Shown piece after piece: positions 25,007 through 37,574 of a stretch of 64,000 bases of DNA. The notes beneath the pieces were generated by a model. That model saw only the letters and a list, made by a program, of their open reading frames with translations. It was not told the origin of the DNA and made no database searches. The stretch spans positions 24,787,501-24,851,500 of the forward strand of contig OX485805.1 of NCBI GenBank assembly GCA_950295325.1, read 5' to 3'. Every line of letters starts with the position of its first letter. Position 1 is the first letter of the stretch. The translations under genes were made by a program, and so were the position numbers. The stretch comes from Polytrichum commune (lineage: Eukaryota; Streptophyta; Polytrichopsida; Polytrichales; Polytrichaceae).

Positions 25007-26444
25007 GTAGCTCAGGCCTCCAACCTTCTTTTATTTTTTGCAAGATATCATCTTTCTTAATAGTCTCTGAAAATGGTTCCTTCAAAGAAAGGATCTCCGA
25101 ACATGTCATACCAAATGACCATACATCAGCTGGAAAAGGACACGCCATATTTGAAGGTGGCATTTTTCTATTGTTGTTATTCATCTCAGGTGCCATGTAC
25201 TTTGGTGTACCGATAGTAAACTCTTGCAATTCCGGTTTGCTTTGAACCTCTGTTTTGGAAGTATCATAATCTGTCAATTTGACAAAATCATAGCCAATAT
25301 TCCCCTTGACTCTTGCAAGTGTTGACACGAAGCTTAGAAGCACATTGCTTGGCTTTAGATCAAGATGGGCCACATGCATGTCATGAAGATAACACATGCC
25401 CCTTGCGATTTCATGCATCATATCAATTGCAACAAGATATGGTAAAGGCGTCTTTTGTTTCTTCACCAAATCACTCAAGCCCATCTCCATGAGCTCCATT
25501 ACTAAAAACAAATTTCTTGAGACATTGTTTGATTTATCCACATTTCCCTCATGAGTTTCATTGAGTGTTCCACAACAAATAAATTTGACGAGGTTTGGAT
25601 GGCTCAAACATGCTAAGATGCCAGCCTCTTTGCGAAAGTTGGGAAGAACTCTTAACATTTTCGTTGCACTCTGAAGTCCCAACCATGTTGATTTGTGCAC
25701 CTCCCCTGCCGCTCCAGATCCTATTGGTTTTTCGAATACCGGCTTTATGCCATCCGTTGGAATTTCCAAAGCATCCAATTCCGCACCTTTCACTTGTGGC
25801 AATTCAAATTGCAATCTCCTCAATAAATGCTTTGCCAATTCATACTCCTCGGAATCATTGGGCATCGTTTCAAGTCGTTTCTTAAGCCTTTCCACCATGG
25901 CTTTTTCATCACTTTCAATTTCGTCATAAGTGGCAACACTAAAATCAATACATGGGATTCTAAAATTTTGTGAATCCGGAGAGATAGCCAAATACTTTTC
26001 GCACATTCCATCCCAAAAGCATTGCAAATCATCCACAAGTTCTCGAAAGGCCTCTCTATTGTTCATTTGGAATGCCACTGCGTCGCACCATTCTTGCTTC
26101 CCACAATCTTGGACCAATATTATTACTTTTCGAGTAATGCGATGTAACTCCCCAAGAACAAGCCCAAATTTATTAGTCGTCTCCTTAGTGGATGTGATCA
26201 TCTCATCCACATAAAGTGTAACTTGGTCAAGCTTGTCGACAAGATTTCTACATTGTTTCTCATTCAACACTTCCTCCGCCTTAAGAACCTCTTGAAGTTT
26301 GCTTACTTCCTCCCTTTGCCATTTCAAAATATTTCCAAGCTCATTGCTTTGTTTTTGTCCTTTTCCCACATATGCCTCAAACTTTAAGAACCAAATGCTT
26401 ATGAAATCCCAAATCATGCGAATGAATTGCAAAATCTTGGCCAT

Positions 26445-29400
26445 GATGAAACCCTTCTTATTCACCAAAACAATCTACCAATACATAGTTAGTTGATTTG
26501 TACACCATAGCCTGTAAGTGAATAACAACTGACCTAATCTGCAATAACAAAATTTGAGCAAGGTAGATTCATCAAAATTACAAAATAATTAGCAAAAATA
26601 CTAGTTAAAGTTCCCTCCAAAAGACAAAGCAAAATTTGGTCAACCTCGAAGCTCGAAATTTGGGGATGAGAAAGAATTCAATCTAAATAATAAATCTCTT
26701 ATTATAATCTCAAGAATGAATATCATGGTAGTTGCACAACTTCGAGAATCCACAAAATGCATTATTTAGTGTCAACTACCATTTGGAGTTACAAAACACT
26801 ATAATCTTCACAAACAAAATGTAAATAGGTCACATATACATAATATGCAAGAATGTACATTGTACACATTGCCACTTCCAATGAATACTTTTAGCAAAGC
26901 AACAATCAAATGCACCTTGCCAACCAATGCTAGGACTCATGGTTTTGGGCCATAAATGGGGCTAATCTAGTAATTTCTTAGTAAATCGCCCGAAGCAACT
27001 ACAAAGTGGAACTAACTAAGTTTTCTATATAGTATGTATACCAACAAAATAAATAAAACGGCTCAAATTCATGCCGGTGTAAAGCACATATGCAATTTTG
27101 TTGTCTTTTCTTTTCTTCTCATTCCTCAATGCCATAATGGATATGTCTTTTGGCTCTAAGTAGCTTTGTGAAGATATTCTAACCTCGTTGAGAAAAGATC
27201 CCACACTTTGCCAAGTGATGAAGTATGTCTTAATGCACTTTGAATTATCGCTGTGTATTTGTTATCAAGCGTTGAAACTAAACAAGTTTATTGCATTCTC
27301 CAAGGTACACTTCTATCGGTAATAGAGAAAAATTCAAGCCTTCATGAAATAAATGACAAAAAAATATGTCTATGTGAACACTCAAATGCTTGTATATTTG
27401 AAAGGTTGAATAACAATTCGACACAATAATATTTCTTAAGCATACAATTTGAATGGTCCAAGGACAATTATTCAATTGAAGTGTTGTGATATGTCAACTG
27501 TATGTTATGCAATATACCATACGAAGGATCTAGACTTTCAAGAGTTGTGAGGCACCCATCACAACTTTAACCCCCTTAGAATTGGCATATAAGTTTTAAA
27601 AATGAAAATGAAAATTCTTACATGTATTTATTTTAATTTTACACAAACATATTCATTTTTGAATGGGGACCTCAACCATGCCCTTAAATTATAGGTTTGT
27701 ATTGATTCCCCAAGCCACTTCAAGTCTCCACCTTTGCAACCATTTGCTCATCTACATATAATTTGAAAGGTACTATTGGAAGATTTGGGTATATATAAAT
27801 GGCCTAGATTGAGATACATATCAAATATAACTTGTCACTGATGTCAATATGACCAAATTTTTACTTCTTCTTTGTAGTAAGTTGTGTCGAATACAATACA
27901 AAGCTCAAAGAGTAAGTTTAAAGATGACTTCAATACTTATGGAGGAATTGTACAAACAATTTCATAGGTTGATCAGCATAAGCACTAGTTTCTCCTAAAC
28001 CTAGAGAACGGTAGTTGGTGAAGGACATAAGCATTAGGTAATACCATCCATGTCATGCTCAAAATGTCCACTGCAGGTAATTGCAAGCAACACTTGGTTG
28101 ATACGATGATGCCTTTCAACTTGTGTTACTCGAGCACGGTCATAAATCAACATACATGCAAAATCCTCATCCATTCATTACGTTCTAGAAGAAAGGAAAG
28201 GAAGATTCTTCATACATGAAACATGCATCACAAGTTCTCCATGCTGCACTTCCAAAAACTTGATGAAAGTGGCAAGAATGAGGAACAACCTATTAAGAGC
28301 AATGAGCACGGAAGATCAATATCCGAAAATGAACAAAGAAAATTATCATAATCCACCAAGCTCTTTAGTGCAAACAATACTAAAGCCAACAATGGTCAAA
28401 TCACCCGTACTATTGCCGACCAAAGCCTCCCACCTCACCAATGCAAAACAATCTTTGTAGTAAGTGCTCCCAAAATGACAAAACTAATTAAGATATGTGT
28501 ACAAAAGAGTCCCAAGTTTCACAAGCTAACCAACTATTCTAGCGAATATTGAAGCAAGCTCGCCCATGGCTAAGGAAATTGTATGTTCCGTCTTCTTTAA
28601 GCACTAGGTGAATATATGACAAGCTACTGCAAGTTCTCCTTCACTTCAAATAAGAATAGTTGGAAGGATTAAACAAGACAATGAACGGGGAGAACTAACC
28701 ACTAGTCACAAATGAATGAATTGAGTTTGAGAAATAACCGGTTGAAGTTCAAGACTTCAGGAGAATTACCCATCATTCTAGAGGATATATGGAATATACC
28801 TCAAGATTAATAAAGAACCCCCGAAAGGTCAAAACATGTAACTGATTGGACTTGGAAACACTAGGATTTTGATTGGTTATGCCCAAAAATCTCCCCGGCT
28901 ATTGATACGAGAACTTGCAAACGTGGGGACAGTCCTCATGGGAATCATTCGACTTAGCAACCTGGATTGTGTATATATACATGAAGTCCGACAAATCCAA
29001 CACTGTGGAGCACAAGATCAATTCAATATTAGATTAAATCTACCTTGCATACCCTTCCCAGGTTACGATTAACTTAAACAGGTTGATAACTTGCACACTA
29101 GAAAAATACAAAAAGACGGTTCACCTACTCCAAGCTACCAGAACAACAAAGACCACTTAGGTTTGAGAAGGTTGAATCCACCACCTAACACTGTTTTGGA
29201 ACATATCCGATCAAGAGTGACATTTTGGTCTAACTGTCTATGATCATCTTTTGCTTACCGCAATCTGCATAAAAGTGTAGACCTCTCCTCAAAAAAGTAA
29301 ATAATAAAATGAAATAAAGGGGGACAGGGGCACTACATTCAGCCTTGGAAACAAAAGTCTAAATATTCGAATTAAGAATTCCTATTGGATGTCGCTTTCA

Positions 29401-30104
29401 CCAGGTAAACTCCGGGGAGGAAACCCCACTTGCAAGTGAACTTGTTTTAACGTGTGGATACTTTCCATTGTGAATAGGGGAAAACTGACTCCCAAGGATG
29501 TATGTCACTAAAATACTTCTACTCAAGTATGGAAGGAGGTCACCGAATAGGTTGGATGCTTCAAAATTGGAAGGTGGTTGTGTGCGCACATAGAGAGCAA
29601 CCTCTTTCAAGGTGACTCCTTTGCACTAGACACATGTTTAAAAGAGATCGGACTACGTCCTCATATTATGAACCACTCCACACTCAAAAGTGAACACAAT
29701 TGGAAACTGGACCCAAGTATTCAGTTGAGAAATCAACAAACATGCACTTCCAATAACCAATATTGAAGCAAGGGAGGTCCATTTTCAATTCGATTTGTGC
29801 TCATGCTTCCTCCTAGATTTTCTATTGCAGCACAAGTTATGTTCTGTAAATCTAAGGGGTAGAGATTGGAGAACACGAAAAACAAACCAAATAACACCCA
29901 CATACTTTACTCCCAATGAAGTGACATCTCAACGTTCTCTAGTATCTCCTCCACTCAGTTGATTCCACTGTCCTTTTTCCAAACACAGCACACACTCTGG
30001 AGTGTGAAGCAATGAAGACTGGTGTGCAGCAAGATGAGGCATCTCCTCCACTTTTTCCAACCCATTCCAATGTCTTAATCTACCGGCAACTAAGACTACA
30101 AAAT
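26445..30104. other. Intergenic stretch upstream of the PNL gene
   Basis: AT-rich DNA with only short open frames and no recognisable protein, RNA gene or transposon end, apart from the dispersed repeat copy at 29625-29915. The PNL promoter would lie just above 26444, but no clear TATA box stands out. Confidence 0.5.
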
Positions 30105-30735
30105 CACTATATTCGTTAATTTGAGACTTTCTCTTGTCTCAAATTAATATGTGGACCACAACAATATGGTCTAATATTTGGGTCGTCCTACCTAAACCAT
30201 CTTGATATGAGTTCTTAATTGGGTTCTTGATATGAACACCCGCTTCAAAGTATTTGCATCTTACAACATTCTCCAATATCTGTGTGATTTTATCCATGTT
30301 CTTATATTTGTAACTGTCTCAAAATGCCGAAAAAGTCCCAAATTAACGAATATAGTGATCAAAGTAGAATTGGAAAAACATGTGCACAATACGAGAGTGG
30401 CACAAGAGAGGCCACTAAGTTTGAGTGGCATGTAGTTCCGTGAGAATGGAAGAGAAAACATCGTAAAGACACATGTTTAAAAGAAATTGGACTACGTTTT
30501 CAAATATCGATAACTACTCTAGACTCAATAATGAACACAATTGAGAGAACCTATGTATCCAGTGAAGAAATCAACAAATATGCACTTCCGATAACCGTAA
30601 CTAAAATCAAAGGAGGTCCGATTTTTACAGATGTTTCATCATAGATTTGCTTATCCAATGCGAGTTTTGATGTGTAAATCTAATCAGTAGAAGTTGGAGA
30701 ACATGAAAAAGGAACCACATAACACCCACATACCT
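29625..30735. repeat. Two copies of a dispersed ~270-bp repeat
   Basis: 29625-29915 and 30468-30735 are diverged copies beginning near AGACACATGTTTAAAAGA and ending near AACACCCACATAC. Two further copies lie at about 34075-34322 and 45020-45291, inside the segmental duplication. On the minus strand each copy begins with a splice-donor-like AGGTATGTGG, so these could be remnants of a duplicated intron. No open frame adjoins them. Confidence 0.65.
30105..30357. mobile_element. 253-bp MITE with CACTATATTCGTTAA ends and a palindrome relic
   Basis: The ends CACTATATTCGTTAATTTG and CAAATTAACGAATATAGTG are inverted repeats. The left 50 bp match the 3' ends of elements A and B, including the GAGAC/GTCTC hairpin. 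The interior holds TTTGGGTCGTCC-TACCTAAAC (30177-30198), a decayed copy of the palindrome. A CAAA repeat outside an AT at each end (30099-30102, 30360-30363) may be the target-site duplication. It is best read as a deletion derivative of the A/B family. Confidence 0.75.
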
Positions 30736-31281
30736 TTAGGCACTTGCACGCCTTTCTGAAACTCCAGTGTGCACTTCACAACTAACTCGCCAAATCATAC
30801 TACTACCGTGCAAGTGGATCTGAGCAAACTGAACTGGAGAGACAATCATGTAGCTTATAAATTGGTAGGAGTTGCGCATACCTATGTATAAAGGCGGATA
30901 TATGCATTGAGATCGCCCTCCAAATTCCACCGAGTCCTCATCCTCACGAACCATCATCTTTCAAACCCAAGCGCAGAGATTCCAAAGAACGATCAGTAAT
31001 TTCAACACACCACCCAAATTCCGTGGTGTGGTCACGGCTAACGGAGGAGATGGTTGTTTCTTTCTGTGTATTCAGGGTCTTGGATCTGTATGCAGAAATT
31101 CAATAGTGAGAATTCTAGCGGGACATACAGACGCGAGCTGAACGCACCCATGTTACCAGAGCCAACAAATTATGAAACAACGACAGATGACACCCTTCTG
31201 TTCGTCAGTCGGGCGGAGAAGAACATCAATTCCTCCGACTTGGACTGCAAGGAGAGGATGCTCAAAGAGAACGAGAGACCG

Positions 31282-32245
31282 TAGCGCAAGAGGAAGGTAG
31301 CTATGGCGGGGAAGAAGCTGGGAGCAGAGTGCATTTCCTTGGCAGGATCATGGCCAGATTTTTGAGAGACACGGTCACCCGGACTAGGTGATAGGTTATG
31401 GCCCGAATTCTTGGGAATTTTCTCTCTCCTGTAGCTCTTACTGGCCAAAGTGTCCAAGGGATGTGCAGCTCTTCGAAGGGCTAATACGTAACTATGAAGT
31501 CCCTAGTGTAAAAGTGCCCCTTGAAATTGATCTCCCAATCCTCGTGAAGCATTCTAATCAGGCGAGCCGCCACGAATTCCCTACTCTTGTTCTTCTTTGC
31601 TCCTACAGCTGCTAAACCACCGCCCAATTACAACAAGCTAATTTCTTGGCCAAAGGAATCACCAGAAAATGTCTGCTTCACGATTGTTTAGCAGTCCGGT
31701 CGGTTGCTTCCTCTTTACTGCACGCAGTCGGTTGCTCAATGATGCAGCCTTCACTGCAAGATAAGCATATCAACTTCAGAGTTCCAGCACATCTTCCGAA
31801 AACAAATGCACATTTAATCCTGAGGACCAATGATTTAAAAGCAAACGACTTCTTAAACGATAACAACACTCTACCTTGCGTTCATCGATCTGGAGAGGAT
31901 TCGCAGTTAACCTCCAACTTAGCCTGCCATAAGCAAATTGAACTGGGAGCCCAAAACAAAAGCAAAACTGATCATGTACAGAACATCACTACCCTTCAGG
32001 AGCCACGAATCACCACTACCAAGAACCTGTGTGGAAGGCTGTTGATCGTCAGAGCCATTGTGGACAATTAATAAGAGCCCGCAGCGCAAGAGGAAGGTGG
32101 CTATTATGGCGGAGCAGAGTGCATTTCCTCGGCAGGATCATGGCCAGATTCGAAAGACGCGGTCGCCGGACTCGGTGATGCCTTATGGCCGAATTCTTGG
32201 GAATCTTCCCTATACTGTAACTCTTACTGGCCAAAGTATTTACAT
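31282..32245 (+). repeat. Direct duplication of ~170 bp
   Basis: 31282-31455 and 32075-32245 share AGCGCAAGAGGAAGG, GGCAGGATCATGGCCAG and CTCTTACTGGCCAAAGT, with small indels. The first copy runs on from an open frame at 31054-31284 that has no recognisable domain. The spacer is non-coding as far as I can see. Confidence 0.7.
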
Positions 32246-32299
32246 TTACTCGAGCTGTGCCGTCCTTGCACTGTGCCGGGTTTGAGAGCAGGTGCACAT

Positions 32300-33990
32300 A
32301 CATTCAGTAATTCAATTTGATAAATTTTCATTTCTCGGCAAGTCCATGTGCACAGCCGCGGAGCCGGCGGGCAATGAGCGACACTCAAACTTTAAATTAT
32401 GTCGTCAAACATAGTTTGGACCATATTCAAGCTGGCACAAGAAAACCACCTCAAAAACACTAAATCGAATATTTCACACCCAATACTAAGTCCTTATACA
32501 CCTATCCTCACCTAAGATGAAGGCAAAACATGCATAGAACGGAACCCTTAAGACAATTCTACACATGCGTAAAGAACAATTATCTGTGGATTCTACTTAA
32601 ACACAGTTCTATTCATTCACAAAAAATACAATTTATCTCTTCAACTAGGACCTAACAATGCAAAGCACTTTTTGGAACGGAACTCTAGGACCTACTAGGT
32701 AGCATGGTAGCATTTCAAGTTAAAATAGAAGCCCCTCTCTATACTTCGGGACCCAGTGGCCTTGTATTGTGTTTAGCAATGAAATAAAGCATTTCATTTG
32801 CTTCAAAAAAATAAAATAACAGATGAATAACTACAATAGAAGAGTTCAATACACGTGTTGACCAAACCAGGGAGCTACACCAAATTAAACATTGTGCTAC
32901 ATTCAAGAAGGAACAATCCCCATGTATGGCTTACGATTCACGGAAGCCATCTTAAGGGGTCCGTGTAAAACCTACCTAGCCTTTATAGGCTTATGGCTAA
33001 TTCATCCCAAATTAATCCTACTAGACTAATTTAGAGTCTCCGATGCTAACTCCGGGGTCAAATATGCTTAAACGAGACTTTTCTGAGCTAAACAAGGAAT
33101 TCCAATATTTTCACCTTCAACTTACATGGCTGCCTCTAATTCTTGGCCTCCATACATCCCACGTTTTCAGAAAACCATTCCGGTTAATACATGACGCAAG
33201 ATGACCACCTTCAAAACACCATATCACCACATCCACAACCTTGACAAACTAGTTGATCATACGCAAGACAAGAACCACTGCATAGGGAGGTTTGATTGAT
33301 CCTCCATTTGGCAACAATAAGAGGTATAATATCTCTCTCTATGGAGTGCATTGAATTGCCCCTTGGAGAAAGTTCAAAACCTCCCCCTACGTCTACAACC
33401 CAGTGTTCAGGGAGATTTTTGGGCATAATCGGTCAAGTTCCTAGTGTTTCCAAGCCCAAGCAGTTACATGTTGACGTCTACCGGTTTTTCATTGTCAAAT
33501 TGAAGAACATTCTGCAAACTCCTCTAAATCGATCAGCAATAACTTTCCTGAAGTCTTCAACTTCAACCAGTTATTTCTCAAACTCAATCAGGTCATCTGC
33601 ACTAGCAGTCAGTTCTGCCCGTTTATTGTTACAAACCCACCAAAACATGTGCACCAATCGACCTCATACATCCAAACAACCCATCCTCAAAGAAGATGAA
33701 AACCAATCACTGAATGTTTGATAGTCAGGGGTGGGGAGGGGGGGGGGAGGGGGGGGGGGGAGGACAAGTTATTATTGATGGAGAAGAAGAAGATACTTTG
33801 GTGTTGAGACAAGCTGATAAATAGCAGATGCATGCACAAGAATACAAAGATGCTTGGCTCCTGCTACTACTTAAATGCTACTAGTGCACAAGGACACCGT
33901 GTTGGATGATGGTACAAGCAATCAAACCCAACACAAGTCTGCCATCCACACAGTTCGTATGTCAGGCCATAAGGTGTGCATGCGAGCGAG
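32300..33990. other. Intergenic, with a G-run at about 33730-33762
   Basis: No supported gene. The frame at 33296-33721 is open for 141 residues but has no recognisable motif. The G-run of about 32 bases has a few A interruptions and could form a G-quadruplex or be a site of assembly error. Confidence 0.45.
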
Positions 33991-36900
33991 TGTTATTTGG
34001 TAATTTTTCTTGATCAGACATCTGCATTTGGTCAGTGTGGGGTTAGGCGAGGATCAAACAACAAACAACGTACACACACATGTTTCAAAGAGATATCACA
34101 TACTCCACACTGAACAGTGAACACAATGAGACTTGCTATGAAATGTTCACTCAAGGAACCAACAAACATGTACATCCAATAACCATAACCAAACTAGGAA
34201 AAGTCCGATTTTCAATCAAGTTTTGCTGATGCTTCACCGTAGATTAGCTATTAATGCAACACAATCTGATCGGCAGAAATAGGAGAACATGAAAAATGAA
34301 CCAAACAACTCCCACATACCTTATGAAAACGAAATCCTTTATCCATGAGAAACGAGCGACGCAAGCCTCCCGCACAACAATGATGCAATGGAGCCCCTTG
34401 CCACAAGAAATGAACGAGATGAAAGAAAAAAAACAATCTATTGAATCATCTTTAGCCTCAGATGGAGTTGTCGGTACCTAGTGTACTACAATCAGGCGAC
34501 TAGGCATGGGCAAGGTAGGGTGAATTTCCATGTACGCCACTTGCCCACCAGACTCTACTATGAACAAGAACTAACCTGCCCAAATACAGAGGGATTCTGG
34601 TGGTGTAGGGTTCGTATGTGCCAACTAGCTACTCCCATCTTCTCAAATCCGGTCCCACCTACTTAAGCTCCTCCTCCCGGTTATCAAGGATGAAGTTCTA
34701 GATTGGTTCTCTCGAGTCTTTAACCAATCTTAATCCTTTGGTGACTGGCACTTGTAGGTTAAAGATTATTTAACGGGCTCATAGAAGTATGCTACAATGC
34801 CCGTGAAGTTTTCAGGCATAGTCGGTCAAGATCCTAGTAATTCTAAATCCAATTGGTTACATGTTGACATCTTCCGGATTTGCTTCATTCATTTGAGGTA
34901 TATTTTGTAGATTCCTCTAAAATGATTGGTAAATTTCTTGAAGTCTTGAACTTCAACTGGTTATTTCTTGAACTCGAACGGTTCATATGCAACTAACCGC
35001 CAGTTCATTCCGGACATAGGTACACTAGCCCATGTTCATGGCCCTCGACATTCTAGCGGATCATCAAAATGTGGTTAGATGGTGGCTTATGCTTAACTAC
35101 ATGGCAAACACCTCCGACCCACTATTATCTAGAATGTAGTGGGCAAGTTGCTTACATGGACAGGGTTAGTTTCCATGTGAGCCACTCGCCCACCAGAGTC
35201 TACTGAAAACGTAGATTCACCTAAATCTACATTTGCATTAGAATATGGTGGGCGAGTGGCCTACATGGAAGCCATCCCAAACTCACCCTTGGTGAACAAT
35301 GAGTTCAAAAAATCTCCAAAAAAAATTTGGGGGTTGCCCCAACCCGTATCTGCCTCCCCCTACAAGCTCATAGTTCATAGGGGGTACTTTAACGTCCACC
35401 GCAAGAAATGGGGACACTGTGTTAAGTGCTGAGGAGAAAGCAGTTCCCTAGTTGATTGTCGGCTTCAGTCGGGGAGTGCAGACAGAGAAATTGTCCATGG
35501 GACAGGAAGTCGCCATTCTAAACTACATTTCTGGAGGTATGGGTACTGTAGTAACTTAGTGAGGGGCATGTGAGGAGAAGATGAGATCGGACGGTTTTTT
35601 TAGGAAAATCGAGGTTCATGGGCATCTCAGGGCCGGTTTATACTATGGACCATGAAGTCGGACCATGTAAGAGGGCCTTTTTCAATGGTCCGAGTTTTTG
35701 ATCAAACTTCCATGCTCCGACTTCTCAAAAGATCAGTTTTGAAAGCTTTGGGCCCCTCACTAGGTGTAAACCGAATGTGGATCAAGAAGAATGACCATGT
35801 ACCAAAAAGTGAATGTGCTGATTTTTTTTAATATATGTCCAAAAAGGTTATTTTTGAAAAAAATTCAAGTTTGCTCATTCTCTTGTCTTGTCTTCAGCTT
35901 TACTTGTCTTCACTTCTTGTTAAATGTGTCGAAGATGTGGCTTGCAAATCTTCTCACAACAATTTTACAAAAGAAGAATAAGCGATTTAATTTATATATG
36001 TTCAATGTAATTTGCATGTGACATGTACCTTGTGTTATACATTGAGCATTATTTGCAACCCGCTTCATCATGTGTACTCAAATTCTTGAGTTCTAGATGT
36101 CCCACATTGTTTGATGAAACATGTGGGAGCAAGTTTAAGGGGCAGGGCATGGAAGAATGGTGTATCTCATGGGCTATGATATGATCTAGGCACATAGAGG
36201 GCAGACTTGCTCCTCAAGATTCATTACATTATATAGATGCTAAAAAGTGTGCCTTGTGAGCCTTACCTAGTGGGAAGAGTTGTATAGAAAGCCCTCAAAA
36301 GAAAATTCATTAAAAAAGTATTATAACGTCATTTCTCCGCCATGGCCCCTTGTCTCTTTTCCTACCATACCACCTCTCTTGCCTCTCTCACTGCAAAACC
36401 CGTTGGACCATGTCAGTATATTAATTAGGCTTTAAAATATGTTCTCACTAAGAAAAAAATTCCAGTATGCAACTAAGGGACCATTTGAGAGACCACAATG
36501 TTTGGCTGGTAAGGTAGAAATACCATAAGCAGGTAACCACCCTCTAGCCGTGCATTAGACCGCCGTCATAATGATGAAGTGCCATTTCTGAAACGGATCA
36601 TGGCTTGGCGGCAACTTCAATACGTGCACACTTAGTGTAGCCAATGAGAGGCAAGTGTTAATGTACTCATGAGGTAACCGATTTAGACGATGTTCTGTAT
36701 GGAAATGCGGAGTACCGTGTTCGCTGTAGGAAAAATCTAGTAAACGAGTAGGGGGTTGAACAAACTTTCCACTTTGAAAAATTGTGGAATTTTTTGTACA
36801 AGGCAGAAAAATATGAAACAACTTGCATTGTTCACGAATCCTTCTCATCTATCTTGGAAAATTATCTCATGATTGTCAGACCAGATCTTCAATGCGAATC

Positions 36901-37574
36901 ACCTTATTTTCACAGGTTATGGTATTTCTACCTTTTTTGCATACTTACAACATGTGCCTCCTGCCAGTGTAAAATTGAAAGCCTTCCAGATTATACATGG
37001 CATGACTTTAATAAGGAAATGGCCGGAGACAGAAGAAGCTGAGAAGAAAACGTTGGTTTCCCTGTTGGCCCTATACCTTAACTTAGGTTCAGTCGGGGAG
37101 TGCGGTGCAGACAGAGACAGTGTCCATGGTACGCTAAGTTGCGATTATTAATTGATTTCATGAGGGTATGAGGATGCGGCAAGTGAGATAAAGATAAGGT
37201 CGGACTTCTGGGGATTTGAGGTTCTTGGTTATCTCTGTTAAGACTAGGCAATAGCCGGTAAGTGTGATTGTGCAAGTGACTAACAAGAGCCACGTGGTCG
37301 TATATATATGTTCAAGACTAAGTACATTAATGGGGCTTAGCCGCCACTTAGTAGCCTACAATACTATGTTTAACTAACCCCGGACCCACTACCGCGGGGA
37401 TAGTGTAGCCACCTTCCGGAAGGCGGCTACCGTCATCTATATTCGGCTATAGGTCGTCAGGCTAGCTATAGGCTGCCTTAACACTCCTCCTCGAACTATA
37501 GCGATTACCTCATTAAAAACTTTACTACTGTAAAACCCAAAGGGGAAAACCAGCAATAAAGAAAAGAGTGTAAT

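Larger units (their letters stand above)
16977..26444 (-). pseudogene. Kinase-NBS-LRR (PNL) immune receptor gene, disrupted
   Basis: Exon 1 (26444-21933) encodes an N-terminal coiled region and a protein kinase domain: GSGAAGEV loop (~240), Lys in ATKML, HLDLKPSN catalytic loop (~360), DYD in place of DFG (~391), APE (~416). Exon 2 (21223-20183) is a complete NB-ARC: GMGGIGKTT P-loop, LLILDD kinase-2, GTKIIITTR, GLPL and MHD. Exon 3 (19967 on) carries about 40 LRRs of 24 residues (LTSLTTLDLSGCSSLTTLPE type). Both introns are phase 0. Such receptors sense pathogens in the cytosol; the kinase-first form is a moss type. Lesions: the LTR 22168-25006 lies in the kinase exon (removing it and one GTAGC restores the frame), TAA at 17262 and 17118, and retroelement sequence from 16976. 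The 3' end of the gene is not in the window. Confidence 0.85.

Noticed and set aside
24916-25245. Plus-strand frame over the kinase exon
   Set aside because: Shadow of the minus-strand kinase domain and LTR edge. No family resemblance.
33296-33721. A 141-residue plus-strand protein
   Set aside because: No recognisable motif, AT-rich intergenic composition, and it ends at a G-run. Length alone is not enough.
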